NCBI GenBank assembly: GCA_026874595.1
Contig: CM049307.1
Location: 33,338,862-33,402,861, forward strand
Direction: 5' to 3'
Origin: Sipunculus nudus
Lineage: Eukaryota; Annelida; Sipuncula; Golfingiida; Sipunculidae
Length of the DNA stretch: 64,000 bases
Below, piece by piece: positions 45,649-57,195 of the stretch. Numbering within the stretch: the stretch's first letter is position 1; every line of letters starts with the position of its first letter. The position numbers and the translations under genes are program-made. The notes below the pieces were generated by a model. The model was given only the letters and a program-made list of their open reading frames with translations. It ran no database searches and had not been told where the DNA came from.

Positions 45649-48600
45649 AGCTTAATTTTATTTCATGAGTTTGTCAAGTATACATAAAATCAAATAATTG
45701 ATTATATCAATGGTTTGCTTTAATAATTGACAAAATTGGTTGCATTTTTACATAATTAATCACTAGAGATTATGTATTTACAGTCACAATACCCAGAAAA
45801 ATACATTCTAATTGTCAGGGACATACGTAAGACAGGACAAACAGTGGTGACTGCATTAAAACTTAATCTTGTGCAATAAAAGTGTCAAGACCCTGGCTGT
45901 TAAGTTCATCATTAAGAGTGATGTTTAAGTTGATTGTAATCAATTGTTAAATAATTTAGGTATAATTCTAATCAGCCAATTCCAGGGTAATACAGAAGAC
46001 ACATAAAATAAGTGATTTACAATTGATCATCGGTCCTTTTTTTTCTTTCAATCATCAGTCATGAGTGTACTACCTATTCCTACAAATACTATGTTTTAAT
46101 ACTTTATCTGATACATCCACTATCACCTAGTACTGTAACAGATCTTACCACTATCCTGGGCAAATGTCTCCGCTCACCAGGTCCGTACACGCCAGCCAGT
46201 CTCAGGGCACATGTGTGGAGGTTACCCCCGCCCTTGACTTGGCGTCCATCTGATTTGAGGACACACATCTCGGCCATGGACTTGGTGCGAGAATAGTGAT
46301 CAGGATGCTAAAACACAAAGCAGGGTTACAGGAGGAGCAGGATTCTGCTGACTACCTGCATGCTGTGTATGTGGTGAACTTGGATATACCTTGGTCCTAC
46401 CTGTTCAGCTTGAAACTGTTTTCTGATTCTTTTTTTTTAATATATTTCATTTTTGTATTTTATGTATTACAAAACAGACCTTATGTACAAGATACATACC
46501 AAAATGTACTAAATACAAATGAAACACACTCGAAATCAGAACAGGAAATAGACAATATATTAACAAATATACCTGACACCCATAAATAATGAAACAGCCA
46601 AATCTTTTGATTCTTTCTAAATGAAATTATATATATACTTAGTTAATTATTGAAGAACACACACACACATGTTTACTTTTTCTAATATTAAGTAGTTATT
46701 TTCTTCAAAGAAAAAAAACAAAGATAATTCAAACCAAAAAGGAACTGGCATCCTGTAAATTCATGTGTGGAATAACAGGGTGATGTCAAAGGCATGCATG
46801 ACTTGGGAGTATAATGGTAGATCATGTGTCAAAACTGTATATGTATATCCACTGCCAGATATGTCAACAATGTCTTGGTGACAAGGACAAAACATGAATG
46901 ATGACTTTATAATACTGTGTATATTTATGAGATAATTTTACTTCATAAAATTTCAATCAATTTTTTTTATTATTTACAGATCATCTAAAAGGACAAACAC
47001 ACTACTGAAAGAAATAATAATACCATTAAATGTCGGCTTATTACAATGTACCCTCCTGTTACCATCTTCAAAGTTAAATCAAGCTATTCATCTGTCTTAT
47101 TTGTAGTATTTATGTGGTTTCTGGGTTGCTCTGGATACATACTAATGAACTGTCCTGCTAAAAAAAGTTCTTAAAATGCCCCCCTGATGGATGCATAAGC
47201 TTTGCATCCACAAGCTGATAGTAAACATGTTTACACATCCCATGTTGTCAAACAAAAGAACCATGTGACCAGAGGTGGTCAATAGTGCACTGACTGTTGT
47301 AGATCATGTGAAGCAACACCATCTTTTGTCATTTACATACCCTTGGTACATTATTTTGCCACTAAAGGTCTTTAATTCCTGTCAATGATTGGCCATTTTG
47401 ATAGGCCCATCCCACATGTTATAAACACACTGATAAACATGTAAACAAAACAGACAACATGTGCACTGTGGGACAAGTGCTTTTGGCTTATTTTCCTGAA
47501 AGTTTGAAGAGATAATCTGTATTTCACACCCATCATTTATCGGAATGGGCCCCTTTCATAGGTCAAAACATCCAATTAAAATTTTCAAAACAAAATCTAA
47601 ATGGGTGAAGGTTGAGCCTGTTTTTGATATCATGATTAAAAAACTGATCTAAAACCTATCAGCAGTTGTCTCTTTTACAAGTAAATATGGGGGGAAAATG
47701 AGATGGAGATTTAGTCTACTATGTTCCAATAATTCTGGCATTAAACAAAGTGCCATACCAATTTGTAACAAACCTGCAGTTTGTAATGGACATAACAATA
47801 AGATCAACACTGTACATTTTTTTTTCCTAGAAAAAGGCTTAACTTGTGTAAATTCATATGGTGGGGCTCCCCCCCCCCCCCTGAGATGATGGCCCACAGC
47901 CAAACCATTCACTGCTCTTCTTCTTCTTAAAAAGGCTGGCTGCTGCATGCATGTACATTTGACCATGCACTCTCCTTTATTAAAATGACTAACACCATGT
48001 GTGTTCCTTACATCTGTTTAATTACCTTATCAAGTGGTAGGTATGGGAGTAATTCATCTCCATTTTCGATCACTTGTCCACCAAACACAACATTGAATGT
48101 ACTGGTGTACACCAGGCGCTGAATCCCAAGTTGGCAGCAAGCTGGAAACAGAGAAATCTTAAAACTTTGTCATAACTGATGTTACCTCTAAAATAAGAAA
48201 GAGAGTAAACTTAAATCGAAATGAAACAATATCTTAGATCAATGAAGTCACAAAATGAGCAAATTAATACCAAACCAGGTTCTCTGATTGGTGCATATGA
48301 GAGACTGCATGTCAGTCAGTGCTGCCATCTGCCAACAAAAACTAGTACTATTACAGTCTTCTTCTCATTGAAAGTAAAGTAAATGGTTGACACCATTTGC
48401 CCGGTGTAGGTTCTTGTACACAAGCTTTTGGGTGCTCAGCCCCCTTCCTCAGGTGTAAATGGAGCTATTCTTCTCATTGAAAGCTTCAGGTCAGATCAAA
48501 ATCTTTATTTCACACTAGCTGATAAACCCGGTATACTTGGGAGATTAACTTATATGAGGAATGTTGGCTCAGTTTTTTTTATTCTAAAAGTTCAAAGAAA

Positions 48601-50723
48601 ATATAGATTTTCAGCAGGATACTGTCATAATGAGATCTGTATAAAATTTTTTTGTATTTATAATGTGGCGCTGTGGTCATGGCAAGAAATCCATATACCA
48701 GTATGTTTATCTTGAAAACCTGGCAAGTGTTGATGTTTACATTTGCAAACCAGAATGGGAAGCGGAGGCATTCAGGTTTTCAACGATTTTTGACTGGTTA
48801 ATATTGTTGGACTAATTAGAATAGGTTGATGTGAGGAAGACATGAACGATGAATTTAATGTACATTTAAACGAAGGAAACTATTCCTGAAGAAAGATACT
48901 GAAATATGCATAACTTGTTGGTAGCAGAAGCGGACATAAGTGAAGTCGGAACCATTTTTTAATCGTATCAGACCAATTTTGAGTCCTGGAAACCCCGCCC
49001 CCATCCCACCTCCACCCCTTTCCTGGAAATGGGGACCTTATTTTAGGTCTTGTCATTTATCCCCCTGGGTTGAACCCCTCCTTTTCATAAAGCAAGAGAT
49101 ATGTGTTTTTCTCATTTACTGTCCCCATCAATGTGGGTCAAAGCCAGGGTCAAATGACAGGCCAAACATGCTAAAATCCCTCACTGAAAGCTTGGGTTAT
49201 TCATGTGTCTCCACTGCTGGGATTGGTGAAGGGGATGCATGCTGCTCCTGCCTCTGTGGTTGTGGGTGCTGTGGCTTTCCTCAGGTCACAGATGCAGGAA
49301 AAACAGTGGCTGTCTCTCGCGGCTCCCTGCTTTGCTTGGTGGCATCACATCTAAAGGCTCATAAAACTCTCAAAATTACACTTAAGGAGTGCACAGGGCT
49401 GGGGTCTTGACCACAGCAACCTGTAGCTGCTCCACAAAGCAAAAGCATCTTCAGTCAGCCAGTCAATTGCACAATATAGTCCTTAATCATGTGCTGCATT
49501 GGACAATCTGGCCCAGGCAATCTGGTCTTTGCTGAAGGCAGTTCGGCTGTTTCAGTGAAAACTCCATGGATACAGATCATAAAAAAAATGCTAAATCACT
49601 CAAAAAAGATGTGTACATTAAAAATTATTTATTCTCATATCAGCGATGAACCTTTAAAATGAGGTATATCACACAGTATTGTAGGTAACTCAGTTTTAGA
49701 GAACATAGCAATGGTGAACCGAATTCCTTTTATAAGTATTAGATATAACCTTTTTGCATGAATTAAGTTACACAATTCAGTTGCTACCTATGTAATATAT
49801 ATGCATTATAAACACAACATATGCATTTAACCCTTTAGAACATGAGTCATTAATATGCCACATGACATGCAGAGTAACTAAAATATACACAGTAGCAATA
49901 AGTTGGTAGCTATAATTCATAAAAGAGTGTTCAGTTAACAACATCAGAAATTACTTCAATTTCAATTGACTATGATTATTATGAGGACATAATGAATTTA
50001 TACATATTTATCAAGTTGATTTTTTTTGCCTTTATCTGACAGTGATGATTCAGAAAATTGGTATAAGATTCTATAGTTCTCTAAAAAAAACAATATGTCA
50101 GATATTAATTTCATGGTTTTCACACTGAGTCAGATTAAACAAAAACAGAAAACCGAATATCTCTGTAAATTAGGCATGTTGTAATTTGTGAGCCTTCCTG
50201 ACAACCAAAAATATGTGGTGCCATCAATGTAATCAAATTTTAATACTTGTTTCTCATCCCTCAATATATGAACAGAGGATGTACAGGTTTAAGCACAATC
50301 ACACTTACTGGCTGTGGTATCCGATATAACATCAGAGAGACCAAATTTGGTCAAAACGAATAGCTCAACCTAACCTGGCTGTTTAACATTAATCTTTAAA
50401 TGTTTCAACCAGCAATGTTATATTACTGTTGCTTTGCAGACCAACAGATTTATTGTAAGTTAATGATTAATTCAGTTCCAGTAATGCTGACACCCCTCAG
50501 CAGTTGGCAGTCACACTAGGCTGGAATGTTATTTTTACTTGTGATCCTTTGTAAAACAGCTAGAATCAATATGAACATTTTTAACACGGGTACGTGAAGA
50601 CCAAGCATTGACACTTCATGTTCATGATCTAGATCCATAGTGTTTACATCTGTTTACATCCATACCTTCAATAATATTGTTGGTCCCTTGCACATTCACA
50701 GCTTCGATAAGAGTTCGGTTCAG
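32643..50723 (-). CDS. SDR42E1: SDR42E1-like short-chain dehydrogenase/reductase (3-beta-HSD family), seven 3' exons
   Basis: A membrane-associated, extended-type SDR related to 3-beta-hydroxysteroid dehydrogenase; it would use NAD(P) on a steroid- or sterol-like substrate, though the family's substrate is not firmly known. Exons on the minus strand (50723-50666, 48141-48026, 46307-46149, 35356-35219, 34663-34598, 34111-34048, 32941-32643) join in one frame of 900 bases with GT/AG introns. The product follows vertebrate SDR42E1 closely: LNRTLIEAVNVQGTNNIIEA, VYTSTFNVVFGGQVI, HPDHYSRTK (YxxxK), LRLAGVYGPGERRHLPRIV, SLVEFLHIDNLVQAH, AGQAYFISD, VNNFEFFRPL, YNFQPLLTRTEVYKTGVTHY, NWFKANGHG, then a hydrophobic C-terminal segment (ILDLTIGLMFAMLIMSFLPF) as the membrane anchor. 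The Rossmann glycine motif exons were not found, so the gene probably continues to the right. Confidence 0.95.
32942..34047 (-). other. SDR42E1 intron, 1.1 kb
   Basis: GTTAGT...TTTCAG on the minus strand. 33570-33900 is CpG-richer with no gene seen; a CTCF-like motif lies at 33317-33332. Confidence 0.75.
34048..34111 (-). CDS. SDR42E1: SDR42E1 exon
   Basis: Twenty-one codons plus one base, VEGLGYKYPTVSVPISLIYF then M. Acceptor ACTTACAG, donor GTTAGT. It supplies the stretch that joins FFRPL of the preceding exon to the helix of the terminal exon in one frame. Confidence 0.92.
34112..34597 (-). other. SDR42E1 intron, 486 bases
   Basis: GTAAAT...ACTTACAG on the minus strand; AT-rich, nothing else seen. 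Confidence 0.8.
34598..34663 (-). CDS. SDR42E1: SDR42E1 exon
   Basis: Twenty-two complete codons, AGQAYFISDCKPVNNFEFFR then PL. Acceptor TATTGCAG, donor GTAAAT. Matches the FISD...PVNNFEFFRPLVEGLG block of the family. Confidence 0.93.
34664..35218 (-). other. SDR42E1 intron, 555 bases
   Basis: GTCAGT...TTGCAG. A CTCF-like motif lies at 34879-34895. A different donor, GTGTAT, just upstream would break the frame, so GTCAGT is preferred. Confidence 0.75.
35219..35356 (-). CDS. SDR42E1: SDR42E1 exon
   Basis: Forty-six codons, DYIERGLFKMTYGGKDSLVE through HIDNLVQAHVKAGEALGSHK to KCIA. Acceptor GTCCAG, donor GTCAGT; phase 0 at both ends fits the neighbouring exons. Confidence 0.94.
36088..36092 (-). 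terminator. Pol III terminator of the tRNA-Arg gene
   Basis: Run of five T on the minus strand, two bases after the discriminator G. Confidence 0.8.
36095..36167 (-). tRNA. tRNA-Arg (anticodon TCG)
   Basis: A 73-base cloverleaf on the minus strand: acceptor stem GGCCCGG pairs with CCGGGTC (one G-U), D-arm GCCTAATGGATAAGGC, anticodon stem TCTGA/TCAGA with loop CTTCGGA (anticodon at 36134-36132), T-arm GCGAG-TTCGAGT-CTCGT. A box and B box (GTTCGAGTC) are intact, there is no intron, and a TTTTT terminator follows at 36092-36088. Near-identical in its core to metazoan tRNA-Arg-TCG, reading CGA codons. Same strand as the host gene intron. Confidence 0.96.
36760..37110 (+). repeat. Tandem repeat, unit about 126 bp, three diverged copies
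   Basis: Each copy starts near TTATTGTAGGTGG and includes ACCAGTCTTGTAT and CAATTTCAGGCTGATATATC. The third copy is the most changed. The 135-residue minus-strand open frame over it is a by-product of the repeat. Confidence 0.8.
37900..38760 (+). repeat. Diverged repeats with GCAGGTGGCNCCAC starts
   Basis: Units at about 37905, 38210 and 38345 share a start like GCAGGTGGCGCCACC, then ATGAGTCATGTGAC and TTTGCATAAAATTT..TGTGAA and GCTAGCTCCTGC. They resemble the start of the 126-bp units and may be older copies of the same family. Confidence 0.55.
39840..40680 (+). promoter_or_regulatory. CpG-richer, promoter-like patch with CCAAT boxes and octamers
   Basis: Contains CCAATTGG (40060), GCCAATCAGCGCG (40213 region) and two copies of GATATGCAAATA with the POU octamer ATGCAAAT about 53 bases apart (40607 and 40660). 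An 85-residue plus-strand open frame (40333-40590) shows no recognisable domain. Could be an internal promoter, an unannotated RNA or a transposon piece. Confidence 0.3.
41384..41453 (+). repeat. tRNA-like Pol III module (SINE head or tRNA pseudogene)
   Basis: A-box TGGCACAGTGGTAGCG (41391 onwards) and B-box GGTTCGAGACC (41434-41444) have proper spacing, with GTT where the anticodon would sit. The T-stem has two mismatches and the anticodon stem pairs poorly, so this is not a working tRNA. Confidence 0.6.
42561..42776. mobile_element. 216-bp MITE built of GATC-centred short palindromes
   Basis: Begins TGTCAAGGCCCAGATC and ends GATTCTGGGCCTTGACA, inverted repeats that extend, with mismatches, for some 60 bases. 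It is flanked by a CATA duplication (42557-42560 and 42777-42780). The interior repeats motifs like GATCCTGATCAGG and GGTCTGGACC on both strands. Confidence 0.8.
43364..43406. repeat. (TA)n microsatellite, about 43 bp
   Basis: Uninterrupted TA run. Confidence 0.95.
43527..43640. repeat. Dispersed repeat fragment, possible MITE end
   Basis: AGTGAAACCCCTCCATTGCG is in the style of the MITE ends at 32448. GTGTCCACCCCAGAGGGG recurs in related form at 44597-44620 (GACCACCCCAGAGGGGTG), so the two stretches are copies or ends of one element. Confidence 0.4.
44574..44636. repeat. Second copy of the CCACCCCAGAGGGG repeat
   Basis: CTGTCCGTTATCTGGGGTGA and the following block resemble 43569-43602; it ends GGCTGGGGTTCAC, a possible inverted match to the AGTGAAACCCC start at 43527. 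Confidence 0.4.
44675..44716. repeat. (AT)n microsatellite, about 42 bp
   Basis: Uninterrupted AT run followed by TTTATTTATTTATT. Confidence 0.95.
45560..45646. repeat. (TA)n microsatellite, about 87 bp
   Basis: The longest TA run in the window; able to extrude as a cruciform. Confidence 0.95.
46149..46307 (-). CDS. SDR42E1: SDR42E1 exon with the catalytic YxxxK
   Basis: Fifty-three codons, HPDHYSRTKSMAEMCVLKSD through LRLAGVYGPGERRHLPRIV. Catalytic Tyr at 46295-46293 and Lys at 46283-46281. Acceptor TTTTAG, donor GTAAGA; both ends in phase 0. Confidence 0.97.
46308..48025 (-). other. SDR42E1 intron, 1.7 kb
   Basis: GTAATT...TTTTAG. Contains an (AC)-rich spot near 46660 and a C13 tract at 47869-47881; nothing else recognised. 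Confidence 0.75.
48026..48141 (-). CDS. SDR42E1: SDR42E1 exon with the VYTSTFNV strand
   Basis: Two bases complete Ala, then CCQLGIQRLVYTSTFNVVFG to LLPYLPLDK. The Thr/Ser of YTST is the usual active-site hydroxyl position. Acceptor TTTCCAG, donor GTAATT. Confidence 0.97.
48142..50665 (-). other. SDR42E1 intron, 2.5 kb
   Basis: GTATGG...TTTCCAG. 48405-48460 (ACAAGCTTTTGGGTGCTCAG and following CCCCCTTCCTCAGG) is a phrase I know from dispersed repeats in many animals, probably a transposon remnant. A CTCF-like motif lies at 48321-48336. A 156-residue plus-strand frame at 48940-49410 has no recognisable domain. Confidence 0.6.
50666..50723 (-). CDS. SDR42E1: SDR42E1 exon, first one visible
   Basis: Nineteen codons plus one base, LNRTLIEAVNVQGTNNIIE. 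Acceptor TTTTTCAG, donor GTATGG. In the human protein this follows the ASYGMSGREQ segment, which was not found to the right. Confidence 0.94.
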
Positions 50724-52774
50724 CTGAAAAATAAATTAATAGATAATAGCAATAAAATTCATTTCCAAAAGTTTTCCAAAATTTTATAGAAATATCATAA
50801 ATTTTGATAAAATAGAAAAAAATATCATTTGAAATCTGTTTCAGAAGAAAAAAGTACAAACAACAAGCTAACAAGCTCTGGGTGAAGGTGTACATGCTAG
50901 GAGTGACTAAGTACATTGACGCAAGGTGTAAACAACAGGTAATTAACTAGTCCTGACTAATCATGTTTGATGATGCAATGGTACTGCACCCAAGATGTTG
51001 TTTGACATTTGACTAAGTTGTAGAATTGCTCAACAACAACAACTGTGATAACTAACTAGAAGCAGCCCACTATGTGTGAACAACAAACAGAGCTGACAAC
51101 AATTGCAACTGGCTTTCAGCTCAGTCATACTTCAAAGTCATTGGGAGGGGGTTCCAAAGGTCTTAAAATGCTACATGTTTCATAGTTGTTTCTACAAATC
51201 ACTAAAAATCGAGGTGATTTCAGCTGAGATATCACTTGCTGTGACCTCTTATGACAACATGACCACTCTAACATCCTGGTTGAAGAAGCCTAAACTCAAG
51301 CGACCCCCCATGGAGGGATAACCAGCCTGACATGTCTGGGTGTCAGGCAAGAATGCAGCCTTCTTCCAAGCATTGAAAAAAATTTGTGTTCTTACTTTAG
51401 CACAAATCTAGTTCCTGCTAAAAGCACTACAATTAAAACGCACAAACAAAACCACTTTCACAGTATTCAGTTGTAATAATTTGAGAGAAAAGGTGTCAAT
51501 CATACATTTTTTTTATCACTGTCCTAAATGATTCTGGAAGATAGACAGGATGATTGATGGCTCTGACAGAATTAATACCAGAAGGTGCATTTTTCATAAA
51601 CTAGTGGTACCACAGGATCACTTTTTGTTTTTTCTAAAATGATTACAGAATTCAAATACATTTTGTTATACATTCAAAAGTGTTGATTTTCTAAAATTAA
51701 AGATTATTTTTATTATTCATTTCAAGATAAACACATACTGACACGAGCTCTCCTTTTCTATGTTCAGTAAAATGATAAAATAATACAAAATATTACAAAG
51801 ACTCTTCTAGCCTATACACTTCTTTGTACCAATTATTTTCTGTACAGTCCACACATTCTGAATCACTGCCAATTAAATAAAATTTTCTTTTATTTCTGGA
51901 CTTAATTATTCCTAGACTACAACTGACTGGGCTATACATTTTACACTGCGCTATGTGCGCACATGGTAGTGTTTACAGAATAGAAATCACCTTTTTCCCT
52001 AAAATGCAACCAGCCACCCAAAATGTGCTCAAGTGCATTAGAATTGCCAAATATTCAATATTAAGTATGTCTTTTATTGAAAAATCATCAATTTTAAGAA
52101 ATTTAACCAGCCCTGCTACCTTAAAGCAGACAGGCACAGTGAATGACCGATCCCACTTTACTCTTTATATATTAATAGGATTGGGTCAGGAACATCTCAC
52201 AGCAGGTCTAATTGTAAGACATTGCAGAATGTAAATGCAGAGCAGACTCCATATTTCTGGTGAATACAGGAATTTTTACTCAACATGTGCACAGACCCCG
52301 AGGCCAGTTGTAGACAATGATCAATGTGAGACAGAATGAATATTGACAAAGACACATCTTACTAACATACTATCAGCCTCAGGGTCAGGGAATGCAGTTA
52401 AAGCCAATCAGCTTGGGACTTCTCACAGACAACCAAGCATAAAAACCACAAGAATACTTGTTGAGGAAGCCACTGGGGACACAGCAATACTGCTGGGAAT
52501 GATCTGGACTGTGTCAGGAGCACCAGAGTGGGTCACCCAGGATTTGAACAACAAATTACTTCTTGGACGTTGTAACATGTTACACGACATGTTCGTGACC
52601 ACTTATTGGCTCCCAAAGCTTCACATCAAAGACGTGGCCCATGGAAAATAATCATATATGACACACTGTATTTCTCAGGAAATTCCCTATTTGAGCTTAA
52701 GTGTCTGTAGACAGAGTCTGTTCATCACACAGCTACAGGTGGCAGGACCATGCATACATTCACACATATCCCAA

Positions 52775-53044
52775 GTCTATGTCTACTGTGTACACAGGAC
52801 TACCATCACTGAACAGAAGCATAAAATGAACTTTCATAAATTTTATATACAACAGACTACAAAAATAAAAATACCAGCAGAAATACTTTATTTAAAACAA
52901 ATTAACTGTTGTCTATGTCTACTGTGTACACAGGACTACCAACACTGAACAGAAGCATAAAATGAACTTTCATAAATTTTATATACAACAGACTACAAAA
53001 ATAAAAATACCAGCAGAAATACTTTATTTAAAACTAATTAACTG
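52775..53044 (+). repeat. 136-bp tandem duplication, two copies
   Basis: Copies 52775-52910 and 52911-53044 start GTCTATGTCTACTGTGTACA and differ at only a couple of positions (CATCACTG/CAACACTG and AAACAAATT/AAACTAATT), so the duplication is recent. Confidence 0.95.
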
Positions 53045-56000
53045 AAAGCCAATGTAAATTATGGTTTTATTAAACTGGTTATTTTTTCTCTCTGCCTCCA
53101 TTTGATAAATTGGCTTCAGTTTTATGTAATCTAATTCACAGTTATATCAACAGAGTGAAAATCAAATTATAATTCCAATGTTAAGGTCAAGGGCTCAAGG
53201 CATGGAATTTTAGTCAACACAGTTGTTTATTTAAGCCTAGTTAGATGGAAAAGTTATATATATATATACTCGTACATCAGTCCTAAAAATTTCTCATTAT
53301 GTTCTTCAGGTTTTATCAAAATTTACAAAGCCTTTTATGATTAATGTCAACAGAGGGTCAACCATGGAAATAGCTCCAAGTGAAGATGACAAACCAGGTG
53401 GTTTAGTTGACTCTATTTTCACTCTGATTCCAATATTTTGAATAAATAATGATACACAGAACAAAAAAAATAGCAGTAATGCTGCCCTTGACCACAGATG
53501 GTTGCCAAAAAGCAAGTCCACCCTGAGGTACTGGAGGCTAAGGCTCAAGCACAGGACCATCTTACTTTCACTTACAAAGATAAGATTATATAAGTTACCG
53601 ATACCATGAAGATTAGTCAACCACTGGTTACATGTACACACAGATGGTTCCCTGGAAACTGTTATTTATAAATGATTGGATTGCTAGGTCCTGTCAGTCT
53701 AACAGATAAGCTAAACACTGATCACTCAGTAACAAGGATGATGTGTGATTATCAGCTAAACACTGACATTTGTAATCAACTCATTGCACAGTGACAATAA
53801 TAATATTTTAATAATCTTAACAAGAACTGTATCCTGTCAAAATAATATAACATTTTAATAATATTTTTCAAAGTGAATAAAATAATAACGAATAAAAGTG
53901 GTTTCTTCTGCAGGGTTCCTCAACATCTAATTTTAATTAAATTCTTAAATACCAATACATTTAGATTCCTTCTTCAATTTGTTTTTAACCCATCAATTCA
54001 GCTTCAAGAATAATTTATTTCCATTAGCTAATTGTGCAAACCCAAAAATAATGACACATACACTAACATGTTAAAAGTACCAGCATATTCCTTATTTTTA
54101 TATTGCTGGAAGGTTAACTAATGTACATATTCTAATCATAAAAAAAGAGATTCCCTCACAAACTTTAACAAAATGTGATATCTATGCACTCAAGAGTCCC
54201 AACCTTATTATGACTTTGTCTATTACATGAGACCCTCACGCGACACACATGACTATATAATGATGAATGTTATAACATTCAATTACCTAGCCCTGGCAGA
54301 ACTGTCAGGTGGATAAAGCAATTAAATGATATTACACATTTCTTCTGCAGTGAAAGTATGTTACTTTTCTTTAATAAAAATAGCTTAGGACTGGAGGCGG
54401 CATGCACAAGTGTGTGTCTGACAGCCATATTGAATTCCATTCAGTCACATGACCTCTATTAACTGTGAACCCTTCTTTTTTGTCCCATCTCTTTACCGTT
54501 CAATGGCGATCGTTTCCTCCTACAGGAAATGAGGTATAAGGGACGAGTTTCTATGGCATGAGTTATGAAAAGATGCCCACCTGTAACATAGCACGCCATT
54601 CTGAGCAGGAACTGAATGCCCCAAGTTAAAAGAAGATTTTCTGCTCAAGGCAACTTATGTCTTAAGAAAGACGATAAAAAAAACCTGTGATCTTGGGTTT
54701 GGAATAGATGCAGTAGCCTCAGCCAGTAAGCCACCCCCCTTACTCTGTCTCCGTTATTCCAGGACACAATGTGATCGAAGATGTGGTAATGACTTTATCT
54801 TGCACCTGGCTGGCTTTTGTGACAAAGATTTGAAAGAAAAAGTTCGGGATGCAGACTCTACCCTTTAGATTTTGCAAGTGCACTCTTTGTTCATACAAAC
54901 AATGACCCAATTTTCATCTTCTAAAGTCTCCAAACAAAATGTCTGCTGGTCCTCTCTTATAATCAAATTTCAGTCAAACCCTTCCTCCTGTTCCTCCTGT
55001 GACTCCATGTATTGTCTTTCATCCAGTCCTGTATTGCTGCAACTGGTAGCTCAAAAAAATACATAAAAAACTGTTCAAATTGTGCCTAAATAATGACCCT
55101 CTTGCACTTACCTGTCATGTTTTACTTCACCAAGATCTCATCTTTAAAGAACATCTGTTAACCTGTTATTCTGAATATTGCATATTTATTTCACATTCAG
55201 CCACCGTAACATTTGTTGCAGATTCAAGGTTTCCAAGACATGCCTGTTGGTGACTGACTGAATTATAAGCAGTTATAACTAAGCACTGTGTAGAGGGCAT
55301 ACATCAGCTACAGATAAAACAACCTACTTGATCTGCCCCTTTATCTGAACTCACAATAAAACATAGAGGCGCCTGTTAAGACTTAATCTCCATGGAACAG
55401 GATATGACTCTAGTTATAAGAAGATTTTAAAGTGTACAGAACACTCTGTGTCAGCACACCAGCTGTTTGAAGAATGCCTGTTTTAATATCAATGAAACCC
55501 CCTTTGACAAGATCTAATTATAAATGTCCAAGTCACGATTTGCTAACAAAGAATTATAGTTTACACAGAATCAACAGAAACTCTTTTATCTTCACCAGTT
55601 ATAGAATGTATACCCAACCTAATGTTGATCAAGTTGAACATGAATGTAGTGCTAACAATTATATTATAAAATTGAGATTTAAAATTAGCATTCCGCATAT
55701 AATGCTATATCAGAAATTTAGTTATGATTCAAGATTTCAGTTACTGTAAAAGATATCTACGGGCTACATAAGCTTTATAACTGTAGATTGGGAGAAGGAT
55801 TAGATCTGAGCATTTGTGAAATACAAGCAGAATGTTTTCTGCATGAACTCAGAAAGAACTTATAAAATAATTATAGAAGGGAAAATACTTTCTATCTCAA
55901 ATGGTAACAAAACCAGGCCCAATAATGGCTGGATGTACTCAGGTAGGAATAATGAACAAAGGCTGATATCAATAGCTGAGCTAAAAACTTCACTATTTAT

Positions 56001-57054
56001 TTTTATATCATTCAGCCTTTTTCATGAAGCATATTTTATGGTGAATGATCTAAAATACAGGCTATTAAAGCATACAGGTGACTCATCAAGGGTTTCCATG
56101 TCCTTGGGGCTAGTTAATGTAACAACCATTGAGAAATAAATTATGACAGGCATGGATTGATTTTAATATGACAGATTTTAATTAGTTTAATCTCCTTCTT
56201 TAGTCTGCCAGGTGCTATTTAACCTGCATCAGAGGAACTTGTATCCTTGATTGTGACTAATACTTCAAACCAACTGGTCTGTTCTGAATATAAAACCAAT
56301 TACTAGGCAACACAATAAAATAACATCATATAAGATAGCAGTAACATAATCTGATTACTTTATTTAAATTATCAACATTACTTACAAGGTCATGCCTGTG
56401 CAAACAAAACATGAAAGTAACCATCCCGAAGTTGGCTTATCATTAAAGATTGCTAACCCTGATTGAACCAGTTTATTAATTACTTTTGATCTTAGTTGTG
56501 GAAACAATATTGTCACAATTATGATGACAATCTTGGAGGTACATTTCTCTGTCCCATCATACATTATTGAATGAGTCCTTTAAGTATGACAGCCATGGCC
56601 TTAGATGACCAGTCACTAGATTATCTGGAATTGGTCATGTATTGACTGTGATATTAAAGGACCACACTCACCCCTTCATTCCTATTTGATCATCAAATAA
56701 CATGTGTTTATCTCATATTGCGGCTTCTCGCTACATGTATAATAGAGTAATATCCTTGAAATTAATGCATGTAGTCATCTTGCATTTCACTGATGAAAAT
56801 GACATAAATACATTTCATGAAACTGAAAAGGGTGTTAAATGCCATTTTGTCTATTTCAAAGTAAGGGACAATGTAACTTAATAATAAAAAAAAATATTGA
56901 GACCTTTAAAATGCAGACCTTTGAACTGATGTTGATACAGATGGCAGCATGTCTGAGATGTAACATTTTGAAAATGTGGACGTGGATGCAGAAACTGATA
57001 TGAATTGCAGGTGGACACAGAACCCCATCCAGTAAAATGACAGCACTGGAGACA

Positions 57055-57195
57055 GTAACAGGGGAGACAGAGAGACAGAAAAAAGAATGAGTGAGAGCGA
57101 TAAGACAGCAGCAGAGACATTGACAGAGAGAGACAGAAAAGGAGAGAAAGAGAAAAAGGAAAGATAGCAGCAGACACAGTAACAAAGACTGAAAC
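57055..57195 (+). repeat. Purine-rich GA/CAG tract
   Basis: About 140 bases of GACAGAGAGACAGAAA-type sequence. It explains three overlapping minus-strand open frames rich in Ser, Leu and Cys, which are not taken as genes. Confidence 0.8.

Larger units (their letters stand above)
35357..46148 (-). other. SDR42E1 intron, 10.8 kb
   Basis: GTAAGA...GTCCAG on the minus strand. Holds the tRNA-Arg gene, tandem and dispersed repeats, a promoter-like CCAAT/CpG patch, a Pol III-like module, a MITE and TA arrays, each listed separately. No SDR exon was recognised inside it, and the flanking exons join in frame without one. Confidence 0.8.

Noticed and set aside
48405-48460. Gene fragment of a retroelement polymerase
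   Set aside because: The phrase is familiar from dispersed repeats but too short here to assign to a family; only noted in the intron entry.
48940-49410. 156-residue plus-strand open frame with a Cys-rich patch
   Set aside because: Longest plus-strand frame in the window but lies in an SDR42E1 intron, has no recognisable domain, and its Cys and Pro runs come from low-complexity sequence.
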